DNA of 64,000 nt, taken from Brachycybe producta (taxonomy: Eukaryota; Arthropoda; Diplopoda; Playtdesmida; Andrognathidae). Positions 1-11,800 of the stretch are shown here, piece after piece (within the stretch, counting starts at the first letter, position 1; each line of letters begins with the position of its first letter). Under the pieces are notes generated by a model. That model made no database searches. It had not been told where the DNA came from and saw nothing but the letters and a program-made list of their open reading frames with translations. The translations under genes were made by a program, and so were the position numbers. The stretch is from NCBI GenBank assembly GCA_036925085.1, contig JAUPFP010000019.1:2050001-2114000 (forward strand), read 5' to 3'.

Positions 1-2039
1 AAAATATCTACTTATAAATTGTAATGCCTTTTAGCATGGAAGTTTACGAGCCATATATTTAATGACTACTTTAAAAACACTATTAAAATATTAGTATTAC
101 AAATGCAGTAGAGCGTCAATTAATGGAACGTCGGTTATCGGAAACCTTTAATTGGTTAACCGTTATTTCAATTTTTTCAAATTTTTTTTAGAAATCGTTA
201 TTTCAAATAAATTGTAATTTTGGAATTTAGCAGTGTATAACACATACAGTGTTCACTGTAATTTGTTTTTTGTTCTAAATTCTGTATTCAAATAAAAAAA
301 ATTGTTTGGAATTGGCTTTTTGCGTACTTTTCTTCACTTTTGTTTATTGGAATACGATTATCGGAACTATTCATAGCTCCCATAATAGACGCTCTACTGT
401 ATTTTGTATTTTTTTTTTACGAAACAAAGTTTATTTTACTCACAAAATCTTAATGTAGGTGCTGAACGTTTATAATTATTTTAAATCGTTTTCAGTTGTT
501 TTAATTGCAAAAATGTGTTCACTTGCCAATTTAATCTGGCTGAAATCATTAGAGAGTTACGTAAATTTCGTACTAAATAATGTAACTTGACGTAAATATT
601 TCATACGAAATCTTCACTTAATTTATGCAATTATCAAAGCATTTCATATGTAATTTGGTAGGAAACGAATATACGAAATATACGTTATGTGCATGTGCAA
701 AAGAGTTTTACTTTAAGAACATCCTGTTTCAGGAACTTGAAATCAACGCCATTTTTTCTATCACTTCAACAAAAACCTTATTAGAAATAAGGAGAATTGT
801 TTTCATTTTGTTTTGGTTTCTGTACGAAATATTTACAAAAACGAAATTTCCGGTACTTAATGTAACAAGGCAACTCTTGGGCATAACAATTTTTTGGATA
901 AACCGTCAAAATCCAGGTGAAAGCAAACTATTTTCACCGTCTGGACATCCTTGTGGGTTGGTGACCGTACTCCTTAGGGCACGCTGCAGGCGGACTTCTA
1001 ACCGTTGCATATTGAGTCCCTGGTCCGGGTCACTATCGGAAGGACGATTACTGCGGTCCGCTGCGATGAGCACCTCAAATGAATAGTTGCTTACATTCAT
1101 TCGTTGAGGTGACCATCACCCAACGGTCAGAGAACTTGTAAAATGTAAAGGTTGATTCCACAACCTTCACCACAAATAAATGAAGACACCAGTCAGTTGA
1201 ACCATTAAAATAAATGTTAAATTAACTTAAAAAAGAAATAAAATTATATGTTGCATCCATTTCGTGGAATTGTCCATTACACAAAATGTACGTCTTTAGC
1301 CTAGTACACACCTGGATGCTTTGTTGTGATACATTGTTGCGGGGCTGCTCCGATACAATCTTGCGGGGCTGCTCCGATACAATATTGCGGGGCAGAATCG
1401 CAACTGATGCGATTCTGACCCGCAACAGTGTACTGTAGCCACACCAGTACTCAGTTTTTCTCCATCCTTCTGGCTTTCACCATGTCATTATCACATACAG
1501 AAGTGGCCCTTTCAATATGTGTTTACAGTGTCATTGATCAAGAGGGGTGAATAAAACACAAACGGTGGTGGGCATTGGACGCACAAGCTTTTTTCAGCCC
1601 AGAACACATTCAGTTCACCTTTAAATTAGGAGATGGGGCAGGAGTTTGAAATCCCCAAAACACAATTTAGTAATGAATTTACAGAGAAGGTCGTCAAGTA
1701 GTTTAACAGTATTTTAAACTAAAAACTGAGCCCTTTGAGTCTTTGTTCATGTTTCAAAAAGAGAGTCCACACTATGATATGTTTCGAAACAATGTTTAAA
1801 TGTTTCCCATTTTTATGGGAGTCAAGAAACATGAATCTGAGCTGACGTGATTCAGCCCCGAAACATTTCAACATTATTGCCGGTCTACATTGTATCGCAA
1901 TTCACTTTCCTTAACTAGGCGTCTCCCAACGGTGGAATGTGTGCGCTCAGAATGTTGGCATCATCGATGTTCTTGTAAAGGAACAAAAAAGCATTTTATG
2001 ACCCCCAGAAAATGCCTTCGTGAAAGGCAGGTAATGGCT
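1..2039. other. non-coding, no gene recognised
   Basis: AT-rich sequence left of the first visible FBXO38 exon, probably an FBXO38 intron. I looked for the F-box-encoding exons expected upstream and saw none. An open frame at 625-1086 has no recognisable domain and no splice context. Apart from the short minisatellite listed separately, nothing is supported here. Confidence 0.5.
1328..1417. repeat. 24-bp minisatellite plus short hairpin
   Basis: Two full and one partial 24-bp units (GATACAATNTTGCGGGGCTG followed by CTCC) run head to tail at 1328-1395. They are followed by a perfect 10-bp inverted repeat, CAGAATCGCA / TGCGATTCTG with a 5-base loop, at 1393-1417. This is directly visible. No function is implied. 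Confidence 0.7.
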
Positions 2040-2049
2040 GTACTTTTGT

Positions 2050-2345
2050 TTGTTTCATGCAGAAAACATCCAGCACACATCTCAGAATACCCTTTTAAGT
2101 GTACTAATTAGAATTATTTGTAAAAATAATACCTTTTTTGAGATAATTTAATACTTTTTTGTTCACATGAAGACTGAAATGAACGTTTTCAGAGAATAAA
2201 TTAATTTGAAAAAGACGCCATTTTGCATTGATGACAAAAAACAAGTATTTTTTTTGTTGGCAGTTTTGACCTAAACAGGTAACGATTTCCTCGCATCGTA
2301 AGACCAATCAGACAGATAAGGAACTAATTCGTTTAACCGATGGAC
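2050..2345 (+). repeat. interspersed repeat family R1, copy 1
   Basis: About 300 bp resembling 8620-8940 in the same orientation. Shared blocks include AAACATCC, TCACATGAAGACT.AAATGAA, GGCAGT.TT and TAAGACCAATCAGACAGATA. Copies are clearly diverged, so the family is old. No terminal repeats or coding capacity were seen, and the class is unknown. Confidence 0.6.
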
Positions 2346-2799
2346 ACATCATGAAGATGATGCGAACCGTTTGGTTTTTATCTAAAAACACATTGGCTAA
2401 AGTGTTGGGCATATCCTCAATGTTGGCCCTAACATTGCATTTTTTGTTTTTTATCTATTCTGACATAAATAATTTGCATAATGTTAGCAATACGTATCCG
2501 TTTATATATATTTTTGTGGTTTTTAATTTCAATCATTGAAATTTTTTGGTAGCCAACGATATTCTTTAAGAATATGATTGTTTACATCTGTTAATGTTGT
2601 GTTAAAATTGCTAACAATGCATTTGATCTGCCAACGTGCTATACTCTTTGGGTTCGTAATCTTTTTCAATAACATTTTTTTTATTGACGTCAGCTGGTAA
2701 AATATGGCTTGAACTGTCCAGATAAATCTGCAGTGAACTAATTAATGAAGACCAAACCATTGCAAAATCTTATCTGAGTGGTAACTTTCCATTTTTCAG

Positions 2800-2984
2800 G
2801 TATTTACCAGTGGCAATGACAGATAAGCAGTTGATGATACTCCTTACCAAATGTCCCAGAGTCGAATATGTCTACGGTTTGAATCCGAGGCGCATTGAGA
2901 GGCGACACTTGCGAGGATCGACTAGAGTTAAACTCACCATCTCTGGCGTTATTACGGCGTTGAGCATCTGCAAGTGTTTGAAAG
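2800..2984 (+). CDS. FBXO38: FBXO38 exon a (LRR-like segment)
   Basis: Acceptor ATTTTTCAG before 2800 and donor AAAG|GT after 2984. The frame starts at 2801, with base 2800 closing the previous codon, and the exon ends in phase 1. The translation contains VYGLNPRRIERRHLRG, which follows human LYGLHPRYLERRRVRG. The preceding exon, coding the F-box, was not found in the window. Confidence 0.9.
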
Positions 2985-5811
2985 GTTCTCATAAATTTGC
3001 AGTTAATATTTCTATTGCACTTTATTTTTTGTTAAACATATGGTATGTTCCATCTCACACCGAGTCACACGTTTCCATTTCATATGAATCTGTATTGCAC
3101 TTAGGCGAGGGTTGGAGGTGGACACTTAGTAGTGCTTTACGTCGGCACTCTCAACCCTCATCACTTCCTTTCATGGTATGGGAGGTTAAGCACATTTCGT
3201 TAGCCATTTGTTTGTAGAGGAAGGATATTAATTTGGTCTCTAGCCATAATACTATGGTTCCATTTAGAGTTTTGCATTTCGGTTTACCCGACACTGAAAA
3301 ACTGCGATTTTTCGATGAAAAACCGAAACCGCAAAACAGTTTTATCAAAAACAAAATCAAAATCAGTCATTATCTCTAAAACAGGAATTCGCAATGTTTA
3401 AAAACCGTGCCAAAAGATGAAGAACCTTGGTGCAGTACTTCCTACCATAAAACCAACATCAACATATGCAGAAAGGACATTTTTGTTGAGTAGTAATTTT
3501 TGTACAAAACTTCGTTCACGATTATGTGATAAATTAGTAAATGCTCTTGTTTTCCTAACAGGTTATGATCTGCAATAATTATAACTACTTAAAAAATAAT
3601 AAAAAAATTCATTCAGTGTGATTGATTGCGTTTTCTCCAATGCATCCATAAACATTGTAGAGAAAATGTAAAAGATGTCTGTTATTTTACCTTAGTCAGA
3701 CCTATATTAGAATACTAGTGGGGTAACCCGTCATAAATGACGGGAGCCAAATTCAGAGGCAATTGTGCCCAGCATTAGAATTTCTTTTCCTCCGCCCTTT
3801 TATGACGTCAGACCAAGTAACAAACCAATTAGAAATTGATGACGTTCATAAAAGGGCTGAGCAAAAGAAATTCTAATGCTGGGCACAATTGCCTGTGATA
3901 AACTGTAGTTTAATTTTGCTACTATTATCCCCACCCCTTTTTATATTTGAAAGAGAAAATGAGTTTTTCATTTTCTCTGGTGTGTGTATGCGCATCGTTT
4001 GTTCCTTTTTACTCCTTTCATTTCAATTTCAGTCACCCCTCCCACTTTTTCCCCCCTCCACGTTTCTCCTACCCCTCTACACTTTCCAACCTTTTTCCCC
4101 TCTCCAATTTAATATCATGGGGTTCTTGGATGGGAATAGTTCAACATATAGTTGACCTTGAGAAAAAAAAAAGCTGTTCATTTATTCATTTAAATTTATA
4201 TAAATTCCGATGTGCTTCAAGGTTTTTGTAGTGTTATCTCCACTCACACACACACAGACCTGGCGTAATATATATATAATTGTTCCCCAATTTGGAGCCC
4301 ATTTGGCAGCAACATAAAGCACGAAATAGAAATGGTACAGATTAGGCAGAAGAAATGACCAAAACCTTGCCCTTTTCGGACGTTTACTGGCAGATGATAA
4401 TATTGCCCTACTTATACATCCTCGTAAGAGAAGACATGGACATTCAAATGCTTTTTTAAAATTAATGGCTAGAACTGACGCATATTTTTGGTTTTTCCCG
4501 AATGTTATCAGACTATGGAATTCAATTCCAGTTGATAGTTCTTTGTTAGGACGATTTCAATTTAATAATGATGTCTTGTTTTACCTGAACGACAATCATT
4601 TGTGATCGGGAGCAGATTGCATGTGTACTGTGTTGAATTGAATTGTTTTTATAAAGAATTTTAAAATTTAAGGAAAAAAGAATACAAAACCGAAAAGTCG
4701 CGTTTTCCCCAAACTCTCGTTCCACTTTCATAGACTTCCGGGTGGCCACCTTCTCTACTGGTTGAAGTTCTAGTAGAGATGCCCGTCTTAATTGGAGAAG
4801 GCCATAGCTTTGCTGTAGAAGGCCATGGCTTCGACGTCATGAAATATGTACCGCACATACATATCTGTACCCAGTGTCCTTTTTCGGAGGCGGATAGGCG
4901 ATTTTCTGAAAACTAGCGGCTAAGTGGTAGTTCCACTAACAACAATTTCGACGATCATCCTCTCTTATTCTTGAAAGTCGAAGATGAATGGAACCATAGT
5001 ATGATGGCTAGCCTCTACCTCCCACCCCCGTCATTGTGCTTCGTTCAGTTATATTTTTGACATGATGTAGTCTTCTTAATCACTTAAATGTTTTTGTTAT
5101 ATATATTGCAGGTGTGGAGACCTCGCATCTCGAACTGATGGAAGCAATATTGCACCAATTGCCACGGGTTAAAATTGTTGGTCATTTTCGTAATCACAAC
5201 GGACGTTTTCCCATACCGAGCATCAATAGATTACAGTTGCCACCGGAGCCACTTCTATCATCGCTGCACCTAACCGGGATCGAGATTCCAGAACTGCCAT
5301 CCATTCCGACCATTGAGTATCTCTACCTTCAGTGGGTTCGATTCAGCAAAGCACAACCGTTTCTCAACTTCTCGGCCCCTGTGCTTCATACGTTTGTTAT
5401 GCGACATTGTGTCGGCCCGGGGAATCCTTTGCGATTCGTCCCTATGGCATTTGCTTTGGCAGCAGCCACCGAACTCAAACGTCTCGAACTTGTGGGAATG
5501 GCTTTTCTTGGTCGTCTATTGCAGAGAGTAGCCGAAGACAACCTTCGAAAAGGAAGCTTCAGAAAACTGGAGAAATTGATTTTTGGTGCTTGTCGAAACG
5601 TGGTCGAAACTGATGTTGGTAAGAAACTTTTCTTTTAATGAATCGACAGTGAATCAACGTTAAACACTATGAAAATGTCAGTGCCTCATAATCTTTAGAA
5701 TAGCTATTACATGAAGTCTTCCCCCTTTTGCAACCCTCACATTGAAATCTTCTTCAATCCCACTGTAGTTACACATTTAATCACTTTTTATAGTTGGGTG
5801 ACACAAATATA

Positions 5812-5897
<86 letters not shown>

Positions 5898-8800
5898 ATA
5901 TATTATGCCTGGTCTGTGTGCGTGTGTATCTATCTGTAATAACGCTGTACAAACCTTGAAGCACATCGGAATTTATATATATTTGAATAAATGAACGGCT
6001 TTTTTTCTTAAGGTCAACTATATGTTGCACACTCCCCATCCAAGAACCCCATGATATTAAATTGGAGAGGAGGAAAAAGGTTGGAAAGTGTAGTGGGGGA
6101 GAGAGAAACGTGGAGGGGAAAAAGTGGGAGGGGTGACTGCAATTGAAATGAAAGGAGTAAAATAGGAACAAACAACGCGCATGCGCACACCAGAGAAAAT
6201 GAAAATCTCATTTTCTCTTTCAAATATAAAAGGGGAGGGGATAATAGTAGCAAAATTAAACTAGAATTTATCACAGGCAATTGTGCCCAGCATTAGAATT
6301 TATTTTGCTCCGCCCTTTTATGAACGTCATCAATTTCTAATTGGTTTGTTACTTGGTCTGACGTCATAAAAGTGCGGAGGAAAAGAAATTCTAATGCTGG
6401 GCACAATTGCCTGTGAATTTTGCTCCCGTCATAACGGGTTACCCCACTAGTTATATATATATTAAGCCAGGTCTGTGTGCGTGTGTGGTAGCGCTGTACA
6501 AACCTTGAAACACGTCAGAATTTATATAAATTTAAATGAATAAATAAACCGCTTTTTTTCTCAAGGTCAACTATATGTTGCACCCTTCCCATCCAAGAAC
6601 CCCATGATATTAAATTGGAGAGGGGAAAAGGTTGGAAAGTGTAGAGGGGAAGAGAAAGACAGTGGAGGGGAAAAGGTTGGAAAGTGTAGAGGGGGCGAGA
6701 GAGAAACATGGAGGGGGAAAAAAGTGGGAGGGGGTGACTGAAATTGAAATGAAAGGAGTAAAAAAGGAAAAAAAAAAACGACGCGCATGCGCACAACTGT
6801 CTGTGAATTTTGCTACCATCATTTATGACGGGCTACCCCACTAGTTTGTTTATATTGCTCTAAATCGTTTTTAAAGAGAGTTTTTCAAACTTTTTTGAGA
6901 GGGTTTTTTGTCTATGGGATTGAATATGGAGATAAAAAAATGTATGATTTTTGCAGAACACAGTCTAAGAAACAGTGCTTTAGAGAAACTGTAAATTGAA
7001 CATAAAAGTATAGCCTACATTAGATCAATATAAAACCCCTAATACAATCTTGCTGGAAAATGGGTGCGGGACATTTGCTCTAATGACACTTGCCCTATGG
7101 ACACAGTGACACTTGACCTAAAGCCATTTACCCTAAAGACCCTTGCCCTACGGACACAGTGACACTTGCCCAAAAGCCATTTGCCCTAAAGACCCTTGCC
7201 CTATGGACACAGTGACACTTGCCCTAAAGCCATTTGCCCGAAAGGGACATTTGCCCTAAAGACACTTGCAATAAAACCATTTGTCCTAAAGGGACATTTG
7301 CCGTAAAACTATTTGCCCTAAAGTGACTTGCATTAGAGGTACGTTTGCCCTAATCAGTAGTCTAATTATGTCATTTGGCTTTTTTTGCCAACCTATGGCG
7401 CGCAAAACCTATTTAAGATACTCCACCGAAAGACACTAAACTGTATGAAAAGAGAGAACATAAATGTGGTTTTAGAGCAAATGTCCTTTAGGGCAAATGT
7501 CCCTTTAGTGCAAATGATTTTAGGGTAAATATCCCTTTAGGGCAAGTGTCAATTTAGGGCAAATGGGTTTAGTGCAAGTGGATTTAGGGCAAGTCCTTCC
7601 TTAGGGCAAAAGGCCTAGGGCAAGTGTTTTTAGGGCATATGGCTGTATCCCCTGGAAAGTAGCCTTAACGTGGACATAACACAGTCCAATTTATTGGAAT
7701 CAACAGTGTTGAAACCAACAAACCAGGACGTTCAACATGTCTACATACATGGGGCACATACATACGTCCAACAACAAATTTCATCATTAGCAGGAGTACA
7801 AAATATCAAAAAATTATGATATTCTATTGTATGCCTTCCAACACTATTTTGCTGGACTGAAGTAGAGCAGATCCTACTTTTGTTGGTTTATGTCAGATGT
7901 TATAACCATTACAGTTTTATTCGGTCATACACAATCCAATTTGTTGGTTTCAACATTGCCTAGCTTTGCTGGATAGTCGTATGAAAGGTGCTGTCCAGCA
8001 TTTTTGTATTGTACAAACGGCGATTTAGAACACATCTATATCTAAAGCATATACAAATAAAATACTGACTTAATACAGATTTAATTTACCTTGAATGCTA
8101 TTTTTAAACAGGTTATCTTATGCTTGTAAGTAGTGCAACAATAAACAACATAAGTTTGCAGCCGTCGTTATCAAGAGACAGTCTATTCTTATCGTTAAAA
8201 ATGGCAGAATCGGTGTTTATGCAGTTGCAATCGTTGTACGTTGGATTCGTCGATGACTTTCCTCGTAAAGGTAATGAGTGCAAGTATTTTTTTTTACGTA
8301 AAGTATGTAACACGGTTTTGGGTAATAGTTTTAGAGGATACATATAGAGGTGATGAACATCCTTGTGCTTCAGGGCAATGGAGCCGAGCAGATCTGTTGG
8401 CATTCGGACTAGACGATATTCTCGAGCTTCCAGCTCCTGTCACAGACATAGGAATGAAGATTGCCGGAACGCTGTTTCCTGTGTTGACGAAATTGGTCAT
8501 CTACAACTGTCCTCACCTTGTAAAACCTACAATGTGGTATAAAACACCTGGTATGTCAAGGTTACCTTAACAAATTAAATAATCCTAACTTTCTTTAACA
8601 AATTGAGTCTATCAACGGGTGAATACATCCGGAAAACATCCTACACACTTCTTTCAGTACCCTTTACAGTGTACTCGTTAAAATTAATTATTTATTCGTA
8701 AAATTCTAACCGTTTTCAAGAACTTTTAATACTTTTTCATCCACATGAAGACTAAAATGAATTTGGAATTTGGACGCAGAATTAACTTGCCATTTTGAAT

Positions 8801-11800
8801 TAAATACATGAAACCAATAGACCATACGAGTTTTTTAATGGCAGTGTTAAGCTAAACAGGAAATCACGTTTGCTCATCCTAAGACCAATCAGACAGATAA
8901 CCATAAATTGTTTAGCCAATGGACAAATCGTAGAGTAAAGCATGGGACACACTATACGTCGAACTAGGTGTCGTAGTTTTAACCAAAGACAACTAATTTT
9001 TTTTGTAAATTGCACTGAATCTATTGATTTTTAATAGAGGTGGGACGAATCTTAAATTTTCTCAAATCATAATCTGAATCCTAAGAGGTTCTTGAATCTC
9101 CCAAAATCTCTCGAATTCTTCATATAAGAATCCTATATTTTTCATTAAGAAGATACAAATAATTGAAATAATATTAAATTATTAATAATAAAAAACAGTG
9201 TTGCACTCAGGGTCGCCACAAGGTGATGTTGGTGATCCGGGTACCACCGAAATTGCAATAATCGCCGTTTTTTGTTAGTAAACCCTTCTGTTGGACGTCA
9301 ATGGGGTTAAAACTAATTTTACCAAAGTTTTTAACAGTTTTTTAGGTTATTATTCAAAAGAGACGAAAGACGAAAAAAGCGAAAAGATTCGAATATTCGA
9401 ATCTAATATTTTTCAAGATTTTTGGGAGTCGAGGATTCGAACGTCTCATTCCTAGTTTTTAATATGCAAACAGAAATTCGACTTCATTCAAACAATATGC
9501 TTCACTACCTAGGTCTTACTGTGACTCATAAAGGTCATGGGAGTTGCAGTTTGTAACTGAAGGTTTTGTCTATGGTAATCACTGCTGCCCACACACATTA
9601 TTTGGGTTAATTGGAATTATTAGTTTAATTATTTTTATATTTATATTACACTAGCTTTTGTACCCGGCTTTACCCTGGTTTTAAACTCTCAGATTAATTT
9701 CTCTGAAAAAGATCAAAGAGTATTGGTGCTAAGACACAGCAACTGTGACAAAAAACCGCACCCCTTTCACAGCCAACCAAACAAACAACTTCTGCAACTT
9801 TATATACACTTCTGCGGGTTCCTAGAATTCCGCACCTCTTCAAAAATACATTATTTATGTGTTGGTATGGAATTCCGCAGAGGTGCATTGTACGAAGCCC
9901 TGTAAAGGACATACACAAAATTAAATAAAGTTTAAAAAAAAAGATCTGACCACAGTTAAGGCACCACTTATGGACAGGCATTTAGAAATCGGGACGAACA
10001 CAAGTTGGCTCCGCCGTTTTTATGGCGAACGCAACTTCTAATTGGTTGGTTAAGTATTCTGACGTCACATGCTCCGCCCTTTTCAACATCGAACCACACA
10101 ACAAACAAATTAGAAGTTGCCGGTCATCATAAAAAGGGCGGAGCCAACTTATGTTCGTCCCGATTTCTAAATGCCTGTCCACTTATTGCGCCAAAAAAGA
10201 TACGGCCACACTTATTACCATATTTGTTTTTTTAGAATTCGTTTGATAATCAATTATGAAATCTGTTTAAACAAAAAAAAACAGGTTTAAACCACCAAAG
10301 AAACCGGGTTAATTTGTTTTGTTCCCTCCAAACTAAAATAAAACAGCAACCCTGGAGCCGAATGCCTTCCAGCACTGGACGAATGATAGTATAACACCCA
10401 GCGTGGCCATGAGATGGATATCTAGTGTCCTATGCTGAGCGTCCAATGTTCGACATTGGAGTGTATTGGAAGGTGTTCAGGCAAGTGTTGGTTTCCTTGT
10501 CCCGCATTAAAGTGCCCCTTCAACATTGAAATGTGTTCACCCCACCATTCGTGACTCAGTTACACATAGTCGGACTGGTTCATCAATTGCAACAATTGTT
10601 ACAGACAAATATGGGTAAAACGTTGGACACATAGTGTCCTAGGCTTTAGTGCAATTTAGAAGAATTACAAGTTTCAGTACTGTTACATGGGCTGTTGGAT
10701 TTTATTGCCTGGAACTAGGTGCACGTTTCCAAAATATGTTTCTTTTGAAATTGGCTGAAGGAACACGAGAAATGATTGTGAATCTCTGAATTTCAGTTTA
10801 ATACTATTGGAAAAACATGTGGACAGGTTAAGTCTTTACAGTATAATCTATTATTTTAAATCACTTGTTTCTTGTTTCTCAAAAATATATGTTTATTCAT
10901 GTATTAAAACATTATCAGTATTTTAATAAATTCAGCATTTTACAGTAGATCATTAGCAAGTTAATTAGGGATCGACAGATGTATTGGGTATCTGTATGGA
11001 TTGGGGGTCATTGCTGTACAATTGTTGTACAATTTTTTAGTTAATCTGCATTGGTTAATTACCTGACCAAAGGTTCAGATGGTCATTAAAATAGTGTAAA
11101 AGCATGCCCGTCATAAGACGAGGACTTTGCAATAGGGGGAACCTATACGAATATGGGATGTTGCCCGTTCTAGGACGTTATTATGTTAAATAAATCTGTT
11201 TAGATATTATATAACAAATGTATACCACCATCTAGCAGTGAAAAGTTACCACTGATACAACATCACAGCATTAGTGCCATTGCAAGACAGCTCATAATCT
11301 TATCTATATTTTTGGATGTGGGTTGTCTGTTTGTCAGCTATGCATTCCCAAACCCTTTCACCTATAGAAGCCACATTTGGCAGGAATACAGGGAGTATTC
11401 CTGCCAATTTTGGCAGGATGCCAAATGCCATGATGCATTAATGCAAATTTCCTTTTTCTCTAAAGGGACATTCGCCCTAAAACCATTTGCCCTAAAGACA
11501 CTTGCCCTAAAGGGACATTCGCCCTAAAACCATTTGCCCTAAAAAGACCTTTGCCCTAAAACCATTTGCTCGAAAAGGACATTTGCCCTAAAGGGACATT
11601 TGCCATAAAATCATTTGCCCTAAAACCACTTTTTTGTTCTCGCTTTTCATATGGTTTAGTATCTATCATAGCCAAATGACATAAATTTACACTACTGATT
11701 AGGACAAATGTCCTTTTAGTTCAAATGCCCCTTTAGGGCAAGTGTCCATAAGGCAAGTGTATTTAGGGCAAATGTCCCACACCCCAGTACACATACACAT

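Noticed and set aside
625-1086. 153-codon open frame as a gene
   Set aside because: No recognisable domain, no splice signals, composition like its surroundings.
3947-4231. Pro/Phe/Ser-rich open frames repeated at 3.9, 6.0, 6.6, 23.3 and 23.6 kb
   Set aside because: They translate the pyrimidine-rich interior of Helitron-like copies in several frames. No single conserved protein.
5788-6171. Open frames reading Tyr-Ile repeats
   Set aside because: They are translations of the (TA)n microsatellite and adjoining Helitron-like DNA, not genes.
7060-7345. Interstitial telomere array (CCCTAAA)
   Set aside because: Units are separated by variable spacers and inverted around a conserved core, unlike a telomere run.
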